This document shows positions 32,142-42,373 of a stretch of DNA of 64,000 nt, piece after piece. Origin of the DNA: Allomuricauda sp. M10 (lineage in GTDB: Bacteria; Bacteroidota; Bacteroidia; Flavobacteriales; Flavobacteriaceae); assembly GCF_020782875.1 (NCBI RefSeq), contig NZ_JAJGBN010000001.1:682001-746000 (forward strand), written 5' to 3'. Under the pieces are notes generated by a model that was not told the origin of the DNA, did no database searches, and saw only the letters and a list, made by a program, of their open reading frames with translations. The translations under genes and the position numbers were made by a program. The stretch's first letter is position 1, and every line of letters starts with the position of its first letter.

Positions 32142-34994
32142 ATGCCCAAAAGAAAAGATTTAAAATCCATTTTGATTATTGGTTCTGGTCCTATCATCAT
32201 TGGCCAGGCATGTGAGTTCGACTATTCTGGTTCCCAGGCACTTAGGTCGTTGCGTGAAGACGGTATCGAGACTGTTTTGATCAATAGCAACCCCGCTACG
32301 ATCATGACCGACCCTTCCATGGCGGACCATGTGTACCTGAAGCCGTTGACCACTAAATCCATTGTGGAAATTTTAAAGAATCATCCAAATATTGATGCCG
32401 TGCTACCTACCATGGGTGGACAAACGGCCTTGAACCTTTGTATCGAAGCTGATGAAAAAGGGATTTGGAAAGATTTTGGAGTAGAGATCATTGGAGTGGA
32501 TATTGATGCTATCAACATTACCGAGGACCGTGAGAAATTCAGGGAACTCATGTTGAAGATTGGGATAGGCATGCCTCCACAGGCTTCGGCCACTTCTTTC
32601 CTAAAAGGAAAAGAAATTGCCCAAGAATTCGGTTTCCCCTTGGTCATCCGTGCTTCTTTTACTTTGGGAGGTGCTGGTGCGGGTATTGTTTATGATCCAG
32701 AGGACTTTGACCATATGTTGAGTCACGGTCTGGAAGTATCACCTATCCATGAAGTAATGATCGATAAGGCCTTGATGGGCTGGAAGGAGTACGAGTTGGA
32801 GCTTCTGCGTGATAAGAACGATAACGTGGTCATCATCTGTACCATTGAAAATATGGACCCGATGGGTATCCACACTGGGGATTCCATTACCGTGGCCCCA
32901 GCCATGACGCTTTCTGACAGGACGTTCCAAAGAATGCGGGACATGGCCATCCATATGATGCGCAGTATCGGGGATTTTGCAGGTGGTTGTAATGTGCAGT
33001 TTGCTGTGAGTCCAGATGAAAAAGAGGACATCATTGCCATTGAGATCAACCCAAGGGTTTCCCGTTCGTCTGCCTTGGCATCCAAAGCAACAGGTTACCC
33101 TATCGCTAAGATTGCTGCTAAATTGGCCATCGGTTATACGTTGGATGAATTGGACAACCAGATTACAAAATCCACTTCAGCATTGTTCGAGCCTACGTTG
33201 GACTACGTGATCGTAAAAATACCCCGTTGGAATTTTGATAAGTTTGAAGGTTCCGACAGGACGTTGGGACTTCAGATGAAGTCGGTAGGAGAGGTAATGG
33301 GTATTGGCCGTTCGTTCCAAGAAGCGTTGCATAAAGCCACGCAATCCCTTGAAATTAAGCGTAATGGATTAGGTGCTGATGGAAAGGGATATAAAGATTA
33401 CGACACCATCATCGAGAAACTCCGTGTTCCAAGTTGGGACAGGGTGTTTGTCATCTATGATGCCATTCAGTTGGGTATTCCGTTGAAGAGGATCCATGAG
33501 ATCACCAAAATTGATATGTGGTTCTTGAAGCAATATGAAGAATTGCATTATCTGGAATTGGAGGTTTCCAAATATACTATCGAGAGCCTTCCAAAGGATT
33601 TGTTGCTCGAAGCCAAACAAAAAGGATTTGCCGATCGTCAAATTGCCCACATGTTGGATTGCTACGAAAGTGAAGTCCATTCCAAGCGTATGGATTTGGG
33701 AATCAACAGGGTATATAAATTGGTAGATACCTGTGCGGCAGAGTTCAAAGCCGTAACACCTTACTATTATTCCACTTTTGAGGAAGAGATTGAAACACCG
33801 GACGGAAAACGCTACGTGGCCAACGACAGCGAGGTTACCGATAAGAAAAAAGTGGTGGTATTGGGCTCAGGGCCAAACCGAATCGGGCAGGGAATCGAGT
33901 TTGATTACTGCTGTGTGCACGGGGTTTTGGCCGCTGCCGAATGTGGGTATGAGACCATCATGATCAACTGTAACCCCGAAACCGTTTCCACGGATTTTGA
34001 TACCGCTGACAAGCTCTATTTTGAACCTGTTTTCTGGGAACACATTTACGATATCATCCTTCATGAAAAACCAGAAGGGGTAATCGTTCAATTGGGTGGC
34101 CAAACAGCATTGAAATTGGCCGAGAAATTGGATAAATACGGCATCAATATCATCGGAACCAGTTTCAAATCCTTGGATTTGGCCGAAGATAGGGGAAGTT
34201 TCTCCACGTTGCTGAAAGACAACAACATTCCTTACCCAAGGTTCGGAGTAGCAGAAACCGCTGATGAAGCCTTGGATTTGGCAGATCAGTTGAACTTTCC
34301 ATTATTGGTAAGGCCTTCCTATGTATTAGGTGGTCAAGGGATGAAGATCGTGATCAATAAGGAAGAACTGGAATCACACGTAGTTTCCTTGTTAAAAAGC
34401 ATCCCGAACAACAAATTGCTCCTAGATCATTATTTAGATGGTGCCATTGAGGCAGAGGCCGATGCCATTTGTGATGGAGAGGATGTGTATATCATTGGTA
34501 TCATGGAGCATATTGAGCCTTGTGGTATCCACTCCGGGGATTCCAATGCCACCTTGCCACCCTTCAATTTGGGAGAGTTTGTGTTGCAGCAGATCAAGGA
34601 CCATACCAAGAAGATTGCCTTGGCCTTGAATACGGTTGGATTGATCAACATCCAGTTTGCCATCAAAGATGACATTGTGTACATCATCGAGGCAAACCCA
34701 AGGGCATCCCGTACTGTACCTTTTATTGCGAAAGCATATGGGGAACCGTATGTGAATTATGCCACCAAGGTGATGTTAGGGGAGAAGAAGGTGAAGGATT
34801 TTGTGTTCAACCCACAATTGGAAGGATATGCCATTAAACAGCCTGTGTTCTCCTTTAATAAATTCCCGAATGTGAACAAGAATTTGGGACCGGAGATGAA
34901 GAGCACCGGGGAGAGTATTTTGTTCATCGATAGTTTGAAGGACGATGAGTTCTACAACCTGTACTCTCGAAGAAAAATGTACTTGAGCAAATAA
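32142..34994 (+). CDS. carB: Carbamoyl-phosphate synthase large subunit, short form
   Basis: 950 residues. Two homologous halves each carry an ATP-grasp domain; the first half opens with GSGPIIIGQACEFDYSGSQ and the second, from about residue 575, with GSGPNRIGQGIEFDYCC. It makes carbamoyl phosphate from bicarbonate, two ATP and ammonia delivered by the CarA glutaminase, for arginine and pyrimidine synthesis. E. coli CarB is about 1073 residues, its last 140 being the MGS-like allosteric domain that binds UMP, IMP and ornithine. This protein ends (SRRKMYLSK) about where that domain would begin, so it lacks it. carA is not in the window. Confidence 0.96.
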   Translation: MPKRKDLKSILIIGSGPIIIGQACEFDYSGSQALRSLREDGIETVLINSNPATIMTDPSMADHVYLKPLTTKSIVEILKNHPNIDAVLPTMGGQTALNLCIEADEKGIWKDFGVEIIGVDIDAINITEDREKFRELMLKIGIGMPPQASATSFLKGKEIAQEFGFPLVIRASFTLGGAGAGIVYDPEDFDHMLSHGLEVSPIHEVMIDKALMGWKEYELELLRDKNDNVVIICTIENMDPMGIHTGDSITVAPAMTLSDRTFQRMRDMAIHMMRSIGDFAGGCNVQFAVSPDEKEDIIAIEINPRVSRSSALASKATGYPIAKIAAKLAIGYTLDELDNQITKSTSALFEPTLDYVIVKIPRWNFDKFEGSDRTLGLQMKSVGEVMGIGRSFQEALHKATQSLEIKRNGLGADGKGYKDYDTIIEKLRVPSWDRVFVIYDAIQLGIPLKRIHEITKIDMWFLKQYEELHYLELEVSKYTIESLPKDLLLEAKQKGFADRQIAHMLDCYESEVHSKRMDLGINRVYKLVDTCAAEFKAVTPYYYSTFEEEIETPDGKRYVANDSEVTDKKKVVVLGSGPNRIGQGIEFDYCCVHGVLAAAECGYETIMINCNPETVSTDFDTADKLYFEPVFWEHIYDIILHEKPEGVIVQLGGQTALKLAEKLDKYGINIIGTSFKSLDLAEDRGSFSTLLKDNNIPYPRFGVAETADEALDLADQLNFPLLVRPSYVLGGQGMKIVINKEELESHVVSLLKSIPNNKLLLDHYLDGAIEAEADAICDGEDVYIIGIMEHIEPCGIHSGDSNATLPPFNLGEFVLQQIKDHTKKIALALNTVGLINIQFAIKDDIVYIIEANPRASRTVPFIAKAYGEPYVNYATKVMLGEKKVKDFVFNPQLEGYAIKQPVFSFNKFPNVNKNLGPEMKSTGESILFIDSLKDDEFYNLYSRRKMYLSK

Positions 34995-35006
34995 GCTAAA
35001 CTTGAA

Positions 35007-35609
35007 TTAAACCTTTGTAACGGTTTCTTGATCAATCAGTTCGAAAGATTGGGCAATCGTTTCAAAGGTTTTTTTATGCTCTTCCTTTTTGCTCTGTAGC
35101 GTCCAGGACATCATCATATAAATATTGTCCGTTCCTTCCACGAAGGTTAAAAAATAGGCGATTTCCTCATCGATGCCTTCTACGCTCCCATCAATTTGGA
35201 CAGACTCAGCATCCAAACCATTTATGTTTAAGGGCTTTATTTCGGACTCGTAACTGATAGAAATGGTACTGGTGAAGGATTGCAATTGTATTTCTCGGTA
35301 ATTTTCTAAAAGACTGATGTTGTCATTGTATTGGTCCAATTCCTTGAAAACATCCACGAATTCCTGTTTGGGCTCGTCAATAATGATGGTATAGGTTTCT
35401 TTGAAGGCGTTTTGGAATTGCAGGGCGGCTTGATCGTTCAAACCCGTGGTACTCCTCATGAACTTTGGAATGTTCACTTGGTATTCGTCATGAATGGAAA
35501 CGGTGTTGTAGTTTTCAGCTCCTGAATCATCCGCATCTTTTTTGTTGAATTTGATGCACGAGGTGGTCATAAAAAAAAGGGAAAGCAATAGAAAAGATAC
35601 TTGCTTCAT
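35007..35609 (-). CDS. Predicted lipoprotein of unknown function
   Basis: 200 residues with lipobox FFMTTSC (Cys18). The mature part starts with a short acidic linker and continues as a mixed alpha/beta domain (YQVNIPKFMRSTTGLNDQAALQFQNAFKETYTIIIDEP) ending in IYMMMSWTLQSKKEEHKKTFETIAQSFEL. This resembles the PsbP/Mog1-like fold seen in many Bacteroidota lipoproteins, but the assignment is tentative. The gene is convergent with carB, its stop 12 bp away. No partner is visible. Confidence 0.8.
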   Translation of the reverse strand: MKQVSFLLLSLFFMTTSCIKFNKKDADDSGAENYNTVSIHDEYQVNIPKFMRSTTGLNDQAALQFQNAFKETYTIIIDEPKQEFVDVFKELDQYNDNISLLENYREIQLQSFTSTISISYESEIKPLNINGLDAESVQIDGSVEGIDEEIAYFLTFVEGTDNIYMMMSWTLQSKKEEHKKTFETIAQSFELIDQETVTKV

Positions 35610-35908
35610 AATAGAATGTGTCTTTTGGTTAGGTTATAAATCGAAGATACATTTTAAAACCTTAAATATTTGAAGGTTGGGATGAAGAAATCATACGAAT
35701 TTGAGAGGGATTCCTTAAAAAATCATTGAGATTAAGGATTAGGTGGTAAATTTTTGTTAAAACTCCTGTGTTTATTTTGCACTTAATGAATAATTGCGGG
35801 TCTGCAACGAACTATTCAATAAAAATAGTTTAGTGCCAAACAATTTTAACCTTTATTAACAACCTGTATTTGTTGGAATTGTTTGCGTGACCTAGTTTTG
35901 TTCCCCAA
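35610..35908. promoter_or_regulatory. Divergent intergenic region with promoter of the efflux operon
   Basis: A 299-bp AT-rich stretch. On the plus strand, TTG at 35870-35872 or 35873-35875 precedes TAGTTTTG at 35893-35900 with a 17-20-nt spacer, an exact Bacteroidota promoter. Its -7 element ends only 8 bp before the start codon at 35909, so the mRNA leader should be only a few nucleotides long. No operator-like dyad stands out. Confidence 0.65.
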
Positions 35909-36313
35909 ATGAAAAAAGCGTTAAGGCGATATTTACTTCCCCTTTGCCTTCTCCTTTTGGGAGGGTTCATCAATCTTTATGCTGATGCTCAGAATGGGAT
36001 TGAAGATGAAAACGCTTGTTATTTAGAAGCTGACCAAAATCTTGATTATGTAGATTCCATTGGGTCACTTCAATCTAACCCTGAAAAAAAGTATTGTACC
36101 GAAACTGAGGTTGAGGAAAAAGAAGAAAGGGAAGAAGAGGCAGCTTCACAGGATTTGGATTTAGAGTTTGGCAGTTATTCAACTGCCTTTTTTTGTGCCT
36201 CACAATCAGGGCAACTAACCTATTTGTCTGATAATGAATTAGGTGTCGTTCCTTTTGGTTCCCAATCCACACCACTTAAGCGGCACATCAGGTTCCAGGT
36301 GTTCCGAATTTAG
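35909..36313 (+). CDS. Small secreted protein of unknown function heading the efflux operon
   Basis: 134 residues. The first 28 (KALRRYLLPLCLLLLGGFINLYADAQ) form a signal peptide. The mature part has an acidic middle (EVEEKEEREEEAASQDLDLE) and a basic, aromatic end (PLKRHIRFQVFRI), which I have seen as a shared tail in small proteins next to efflux operons of flavobacteria, though the family has no name I can give. No enzymatic motif. The RND adaptor gene starts about 150 bp downstream on the same strand, so it may be an accessory or sensor for that pump. Confidence 0.65.
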   Translation: MKKALRRYLLPLCLLLLGGFINLYADAQNGIEDENACYLEADQNLDYVDSIGSLQSNPEKKYCTETEVEEKEEREEEAASQDLDLEFGSYSTAFFCASQSGQLTYLSDNELGVVPFGSQSTPLKRHIRFQVFRI

Positions 36314-36460
36314 AATTTTCTTTTCCGATGGACACCTGTTTGCACAGGCCCATTCTTGCAAAGCACTTTGAGTAATCATCAATAACCAGGGGGCAGGTCC
36401 ATGTTAAAGGATCAGGACTTCCCTAAATCATTTCAAAAACCATTTTTAAACATTAAAACT

Positions 36461-37546
36461 ATGAGGAGAATTCCCATCTTCATTGGCTTGGTTGTGCTGC
36501 TATGTTACAATACGAGCTGCGAATCCAAAAAACATGAAACCGAGGTCGAGACCAAATTCCTTGTTTCCAGTCCAATTGTAAAAGATACATCCATCACCAA
36601 AGATTATGTATGTCAGATTCACTCCGTAAGGCATATTGAGTTGAGGGCCTTGGAAAAAGGTTACCTACAACATATTTATGTAGATGAAGGTCAGACCGTG
36701 ACCAAAGGCCAGAAAATGTTCTACATCATGCCCAATGTCTACCAAGCCGATCTTCAAAAGGCCAAGGCCGAGGCAGAGGTTGCCGAAATTCAATATAAAA
36801 ACACCCAATTGCTTGCTGATGGTAACGTGGTTTCCGCCAATGAATTGGCCATGGCCAAAGCAGAATTTGATAGGGCCAAGGCAGAAGTGGCCCTGGCCGA
36901 GACCCATTTGGGCTTTACCGATATCCGTGCCCCATTTGATGGTATCATGGACCATTTGGAAGCCCGGGAGGGCAGCCTTTTGGATGAAGGGGAGTTGTTG
37001 ACCACTCTTTCCGATAACAGCAAAATGTGGGTCTACTTTAACGTTCCCGAAGCCGAGTATTTGGATTATATCACCAGTGCGGACAAGAATAGCAAAAAAG
37101 CTGTTGAACTATTGATGGCCAACAACAAAAAATTCAATCAAGGCGGTATTGTTGAAACCATCGAAGGTGAATTCAACAACGAAACCGGAAACATCGCGTT
37201 CCGTGCCACTTTCCCTAATCCTGATGGTATACTTAGACACGGTGAAACCGGTAGTATCCTAATGACAGTCCCCCTTAAAAATGCCATGTTGATCCCACAA
37301 AAGGCAACCTTTGAGGTGTTGGACAAAAAGTATGTTTTTGTCATAGATAAAGAAGGTAAGGTAACCCAAAGAGAAATAGAGATTGGTGCCGAACTGCAAC
37401 ATTTATTTGTAGTGGTAAAAGGACTTTCCAAAGATGATAAAGTATTGTTGGAAGGTATCCGTATGGTCAAGAACGGAGAGAAAATTCACTATACGTTCGA
37501 GAAGCCGGACAAAATTTTGTCCAGTTTGGACTTGTACGCAGAGTAA
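36461..37546 (+). CDS. RND efflux periplasmic adaptor subunit
   Basis: 361 residues from MRRIPIFIGLVVLL. The frame runs 20 codons further upstream, but this ATG opens a lipoprotein signal with Cys20 (YNTSC). The order of domains is that of membrane fusion proteins: barrel-sandwich halves (ALEKGYLQHIYVDEGQTVTKGQ ...  LGFTDIRAPFDGIMDHLEAREG) around a coiled coil at about 92-150, then beta-barrel and membrane-proximal domains. It links the inner-membrane pump to the outer-membrane channel encoded downstream. The permease gene follows after 21 bp. Confidence 0.93.
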   Translation: MRRIPIFIGLVVLLCYNTSCESKKHETEVETKFLVSSPIVKDTSITKDYVCQIHSVRHIELRALEKGYLQHIYVDEGQTVTKGQKMFYIMPNVYQADLQKAKAEAEVAEIQYKNTQLLADGNVVSANELAMAKAEFDRAKAEVALAETHLGFTDIRAPFDGIMDHLEAREGSLLDEGELLTTLSDNSKMWVYFNVPEAEYLDYITSADKNSKKAVELLMANNKKFNQGGIVETIEGEFNNETGNIAFRATFPNPDGILRHGETGSILMTVPLKNAMLIPQKATFEVLDKKYVFVIDKEGKVTQREIEIGAELQHLFVVVKGLSKDDKVLLEGIRMVKNGEKIHYTFEKPDKILSSLDLYAE

Positions 37547-37567
37547 CAACCTAAATCTTCTAAAAAG

Positions 37568-40500
37568 ATGTTTAAAAAGTTCATACACAGGCCAGTATTG
37601 GCCATAGTAATCTCTGTGATCATTGTGTTCACGGGTATGCTTGCGATCAAGCAGTTGCCTATTTCACAGTTTCCACAGATTGCCCCAACAACAGTAAACA
37701 TATTCATTGCCTACCCCGGAGCGAGTGCCGACGTATTGGTGAAATCAACTTTGATTCCCTTGGAAACGGCCATCAATGGCGTGCAGGGCATGCGCTATAT
37801 TGCTTCAGATGCCACCAGTGCCGGGGAAGGAACCGTTCGTATCATTTTTGATCCAGGTACCGATCCCAACGAAGCGGTGGTACGGGTCAAAACAAGAGTA
37901 GACCAGGTTATGCCCTTGTTGCCCGATCTGGTGCAGCGCGAAGGGGTCATCATTACCCCGGTAATCCCCAGTATGCTGATGTACGTGAACCTCTATAGCA
38001 GGGAGGACAATGCAGATGAGCTGTTCCTGTACAACTATGCCTACACCAAAATGATTCCCGAAATCCAAAGGATCAATGGTATAGCCACGGCCCAAATTTT
38101 GGGAAGTAGAAAGTTTGCTATGCGAATTTGGTTGAAACCGGATCGTATGCGGGCCTATAGTGTGTCTGCGGAAGAAATCTTGGAGGCAATGGAGGAGCAG
38201 AGTATTATTGCCCGTCCCGGTAGATTGGGTCAGAGTTCCGGTAAAAATGCCCAATCCCTGGAGTATGTGTTGGTCTACCAAGACCGGTATAGTGAACCCG
38301 AGCAGTACAAGGATATTATCATAAAAGCCAATGAAGAAGGTGAAATCCTAAAATTAGGCGATCTGGCGGATGTGGAGTTGGGTAGTGAGTTTTTCGATAT
38401 TTATTCCAATTTGGACGGAAGGCCCTCCGCTTCCATTGTGTTAAAACAGACGTTTGGCAGTAATGGTAGTGAAGTGATCAAGGAGGTGAAGGCAAAATTG
38501 AAGGAATTGGAAGCCGATCTACCCCCAGGGTTGGACTATCAGATCAGTTACGATGTATCCAACTTCTTGGATGCTTCCATAGACCAGGTGCTCCACACCC
38601 TTCGGGATGCCTTTATTTTGGTGGCCATAGTGGTGTTCCTTTTCTTGGGCGACTGGCGTTCTACCCTTATCCCGATTATTGCCGTACCGGTTTCCTTGAT
38701 CGGTGCCTTCTTTGTAATGCAAATGTTTGGGTTGTCCATCAACCTGATTACACTCTTTGCCTTGGTATTGGCCATTGGTATTGTGGTGGATAACGCGATT
38801 GTGGTGGTGGAAGCGGTGCACGTGAAAATGCACGAGGAAAACCTTACGCCATACAAAGCCTCATACGAAGTTTTGGGTGAGATTGGGGGTGCGATCATTG
38901 CCATTACCTTGGTAATGACATCGGTGTTTATCCCAATTTCATTTATGACCGGACCGGTTGGGGTCTTCTACCGACAGTTCTCCATCACCATGGCAGGATC
39001 CATTGTGATTTCGGCCATTGTGGCCCTTACCTTGACCCCGGTACTTTGTGCCATGATGTTGAAGAGCACCCATGGCCAGGCCAGGAAAAAATCCCCCGTG
39101 AACCGCTTTATCGATTGGTTCAATGGCAAGTTTGAAAAACTAACGGGCAGATATGTAGGCGTCTTGAACAAGATCGTAAATCGACGAGTGGTCACTTTTG
39201 GTATTCTTATCGCTTTCTGCGCCGGAATCTTCTTTACAAACCAAGTTTTACCTGCCGGATTCATCCCGAATGAGGACCAAGGTATGATCTATGCGATCAT
39301 CCAAACCCCTCCGGGAGCCACTTTGGAACGTACCAATGCCGTGGCACGAAAACTTCAGCAGATATGTGAGGAAACCGAAGGTGTGGAATCCGTTTCTTCC
39401 TTGGCCGGTTATGAGATCATGACCGAGGGTAGGGGTTCCAATGCCGGAACCTGTTTGATCAACCTAAAACCATGGTCAGAAAGGGAACACACCGTTCACG
39501 AAATCATGGAAGAATTGGAGGAAGAAACCAAAGACCTGGGAGCGGTCATTGAATACTTTGAACCCCCCGCCGTTCCTGGGTTCGGTTCTTCCGGTGGCTT
39601 TGCCATGCGTTTGTTGGACAAGACCAACGGTACCGATTACCATGAGTTTGAAAAGGTGAACAACAACTTTATGGATGCCCTAAGACAACGTAAGGAGTTG
39701 ACAGGTCTGTTTACTTTCTATGCGGCCAATTATCCTCAGTATGAGCTGAAAATCAACAACAAGGCAGCTATGCAGAAGGGTGTTTCCATAGGAAAGGCCA
39801 TGGAGAACCTGAACATTTTGATCGGTAGTACCTATGAACAAGGTTTCATTCGTTTCGGTCGATTCTTTAAGGTATATACCCAAGCAGCACCTGAATACCG
39901 TGCACTTCCATCGGATTTGGAGAAACTCTTTGTGAAGAATGAAGAGGGGGAAATGGTGCCGTATTCCGCTTTCATGACCATGGAAAAACGTTTGGGTCCT
40001 AACGAGATTACCCGTTATAACCTGTATAACTCCGCAGCCATCAACGGTTTGCCAGCCAAAGGCTACACAACTGGTGATGCCATTGCGGCCATCAAAGAGG
40101 TTGCGGCGAAAACGTTGCCACGTGGTTATGACATTGCATGGGAAGGACTTTCTTTCGATGAGGCTCAACGCGGAAACGAATCGCTATACATTTTCATAGT
40201 GGTATTGATCTTCGTGTATTTGGTATTGGCTGCGCAGTACGAAAGCTTCTTGCTTCCAATGGCGGTAATCCTTTCATTGCCTGTTGGGGTATTCGGTTCC
40301 TTCTTCCTGTTGAAGGTGATGGGATTGGCTAACGACGTGTATGCACAGATCGGTGTGATCATGTTGGTGGGACTTCTGGGTAAAAATGCGGTATTGATCG
40401 TGGAATTCGCCGTACAGAAACACCGGCAGGGAGCTACGATTTTGGAAGCGGCCATCGAAGGGTCCAAACAACGATTCCGACCTATTTTGATGACCTCCTT

Positions 40501-40816
40501 TGCCTTTATCGCTGGTTTGATCCCATTGGTAGTGGCTTCCGGTGCAGGAGCTATCGGTAACCGTACCATCGGTGGTTCTGCCCTTGGAGGGATGCTTATC
40601 GGTACCATTTTCGGGGTATTGTTGATTCCGGGATTGTACTTCTTCTTCGCCAAGTTGGCTGAAGGGAAAAGTCTTATCAAGGATGAACATGACGAACCGA
40701 TTTCCGAAGAATTGTTCAAGGAGAATGATACGGAAAGTAGACTTCGTGCCCGTTTGCGTGAGGTGAACAAACTGTTGAAAAAAATGACCACAAGAAATGG
40801 AAATAAAAAACAATAA
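37568..40816 (+). CDS. RND family efflux transporter permease (HAE1 type)
   Basis: 1082 residues. The 12-helix RND architecture is complete: helix 1 at about 10-30, two large periplasmic loops, and the central helix 4 segment with LVLAIGIVVDNAIVVVEAV, which carries the proton-relay acidic residues (D and E), plus LLGKNAVLIVEFA near helix 10. It drives drug, metabolite or detergent efflux by proton antiport, with the adaptor and channel genes on either side. The drug spectrum cannot be predicted. Its last 20 bp run into the region before the channel gene start. Confidence 0.95.
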   Translation: MFKKFIHRPVLAIVISVIIVFTGMLAIKQLPISQFPQIAPTTVNIFIAYPGASADVLVKSTLIPLETAINGVQGMRYIASDATSAGEGTVRIIFDPGTDPNEAVVRVKTRVDQVMPLLPDLVQREGVIITPVIPSMLMYVNLYSREDNADELFLYNYAYTKMIPEIQRINGIATAQILGSRKFAMRIWLKPDRMRAYSVSAEEILEAMEEQSIIARPGRLGQSSGKNAQSLEYVLVYQDRYSEPEQYKDIIIKANEEGEILKLGDLADVELGSEFFDIYSNLDGRPSASIVLKQTFGSNGSEVIKEVKAKLKELEADLPPGLDYQISYDVSNFLDASIDQVLHTLRDAFILVAIVVFLFLGDWRSTLIPIIAVPVSLIGAFFVMQMFGLSINLITLFALVLAIGIVVDNAIVVVEAVHVKMHEENLTPYKASYEVLGEIGGAIIAITLVMTSVFIPISFMTGPVGVFYRQFSITMAGSIVISAIVALTLTPVLCAMMLKSTHGQARKKSPVNRFIDWFNGKFEKLTGRYVGVLNKIVNRRVVTFGILIAFCAGIFFTNQVLPAGFIPNEDQGMIYAIIQTPPGATLERTNAVARKLQQICEETEGVESVSSLAGYEIMTEGRGSNAGTCLINLKPWSEREHTVHEIMEELEEETKDLGAVIEYFEPPAVPGFGSSGGFAMRLLDKTNGTDYHEFEKVNNNFMDALRQRKELTGLFTFYAANYPQYELKINNKAAMQKGVSIGKAMENLNILIGSTYEQGFIRFGRFFKVYTQAAPEYRALPSDLEKLFVKNEEGEMVPYSAFMTMEKRLGPNEITRYNLYNSAAINGLPAKGYTTGDAIAAIKEVAAKTLPRGYDIAWEGLSFDEAQRGNESLYIFIVVLIFVYLVLAAQYESFLLPMAVILSLPVGVFGSFFLLKVMGLANDVYAQIGVIMLVGLLGKNAVLIVEFAVQKHRQGATILEAAIEGSKQRFRPILMTSFAFIAGLIPLVVASGAGAIGNRTIGGSALGGMLIGTIFGVLLIPGLYFFFAKLAEGKSLIKDEHDEPISEELFKENDTESRLRARLREVNKLLKKMTTRNGNKKQ

Positions 40817-40826
40817 GGTGACAACG

Positions 40827-42254
40827 ATGAAGAATAGTAAATCAATATTGATAGGCATTCTCGCGATAGTGGCCCTATATTCTTGTGTGCCCACCCGCGA
40901 GATCCGGAACGAGAATACCTCGGTTCCCGAGCAGTACCAAAATCAGTCTACGGATACCGTAAACTCTGGTTTGGTGCAGTGGAAGGACTTTTTTAAAGAC
41001 CCCAACTTGATTGCATTGATCGATACGGCTTTGGTTAAAAACCAGGAGTTGAACATCATGCTACAACAAGTGGATATGTCCAAGAACGTAATCCGGGTCA
41101 AGACAGGGGAATATTTGCCTTTTGTGAACTTTCAAGCTGGTGCCGAAGTGGAAAAAGTAGGCGAGTATACCCGTAACGGCGCTGTGGAGAAGAACCTTGA
41201 AATCAAGGAAGGTGAAGAATTCCCTGAACCCCTTACCAATTATGGTCTGGGTGCCTTTGCCACATGGGAACTCGACGTTTGGAAAAAGCTTCGCAATGAG
41301 AAAAAGGCGGCCGTGTACGAATACCTTTCCAGTGTGGAAGGGAAGAACTTCATGGTCACCAATTTGGTTGCGGAGATTGCGGATTCGTACTACGAACTGA
41401 TGGCATTGGACAACCAGTTGGCCATCATCGACCAAAACTTGGAAATTCAGCAGAATGCCCTTAAAATGGTAAAACTGCAGAAGCAAGCTGCACGTGCCAC
41501 CGAATTGGCGGTTCAGCGTTTTCAGGCAGAGGTGTTGAAGAACCAAAGCCATAAGTACGAGATCCAACAGGAAATCGTGGAGACCGAAAACAAGCTCAAT
41601 TTCTTGATAGGAAGGTCGCCACAACACATCAATAGGATCTCTGATAGTTTTATCGATACTCCTATTGATCATCTGTATGCAGGTATTCCTTCGCAATTGC
41701 TACAAAACCGTCCTGATGTTCGTCAGGCTGAATTGGAATTGGCAGCAGCCAAATTGGATACCAAGGCAGCTAAGGCCAGTTTTTATCCCCAATTTACCAT
41801 CAAGGCAGGTTTGGGATTGGAAGCCTTCGATACCAAATACCTGACAACTACCCCAGAATCGGTTTTGTATTCTGTAATGGGCGATATGGTGGCTCCATTG
41901 ATCAACCGTAATGCAATCAAGGCTCAGTATCTGAATGCTACGGATAGACAGTTGCAAGCAGTTTACGAATATGAAAAGGCCATTTTGAACGCTTATATCG
42001 AAGTGGCCAATCAGTTGTCCAACATCGACAATTTGAAGAAAAGCTATGAATTGAAAGATGGTCAAGTACAGGCCCTTACCCAATCCATTGACCTTTCCAC
42101 TCGTTTGTTCCAATCCGCAAGGGTGGAATACATTGAGGTGCTTTTGGCACAACGGGAGGCCTTGGAATCGAAAATGGAGCTTGTGGAGACCAAAAAGGAC
42201 CAGATGCTAGCCCAGGTGAACATGTACCGGGCTTTGGGCGGCGGCTGGAATTAA
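40827..42254 (+). CDS. TolC/NodT-like outer membrane efflux lipoprotein
   Basis: 475 residues starting at MKNSKSILIGILAIVALYSC, with a lipobox ending at Cys20. An upstream in-frame ATG at 40797 overlaps the permease gene but would give no proper signal, so 40827 is chosen. Two OEP repeats of about 200 residues (LVKNQELNIMLQQVDMSKNVIR; DVRQAELELAAAKLDTKAAKASFYPQF) form the alpha-barrel and outer-membrane channel. It completes the tripartite pump and is followed by a terminator. Confidence 0.92.
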   Translation: MKNSKSILIGILAIVALYSCVPTREIRNENTSVPEQYQNQSTDTVNSGLVQWKDFFKDPNLIALIDTALVKNQELNIMLQQVDMSKNVIRVKTGEYLPFVNFQAGAEVEKVGEYTRNGAVEKNLEIKEGEEFPEPLTNYGLGAFATWELDVWKKLRNEKKAAVYEYLSSVEGKNFMVTNLVAEIADSYYELMALDNQLAIIDQNLEIQQNALKMVKLQKQAARATELAVQRFQAEVLKNQSHKYEIQQEIVETENKLNFLIGRSPQHINRISDSFIDTPIDHLYAGIPSQLLQNRPDVRQAELELAAAKLDTKAAKASFYPQFTIKAGLGLEAFDTKYLTTTPESVLYSVMGDMVAPLINRNAIKAQYLNATDRQLQAVYEYEKAILNAYIEVANQLSNIDNLKKSYELKDGQVQALTQSIDLSTRLFQSARVEYIEVLLAQREALESKMELVETKKDQMLAQVNMYRALGGGWN

Positions 42255-42311
42255 GAACCCCCAAATCAATGGTTTGGCCTACTGACCTTGGCTATTGATT
42301 TACCCAAAGCG

Positions 42312-42345
42312 AAAACCCGATTTACAAATGTAAATCGGGTTTTTA
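42312..42345 (+). terminator. Terminator of the RND efflux operon
   Basis: A perfect 14-bp stem (AAAACCCGATTTAC at 42312-42325 with GTAAATCGGGTTTT at 42330-42343) around an AAAT loop, ending in a T-run. It lies 58 bp after the channel gene and is symmetrical enough to serve the convergent Dabb gene as well. Confidence 0.92.
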
Positions 42346-42373
42346 ATTATTTGGAAATTTTATAAGTTGGATA

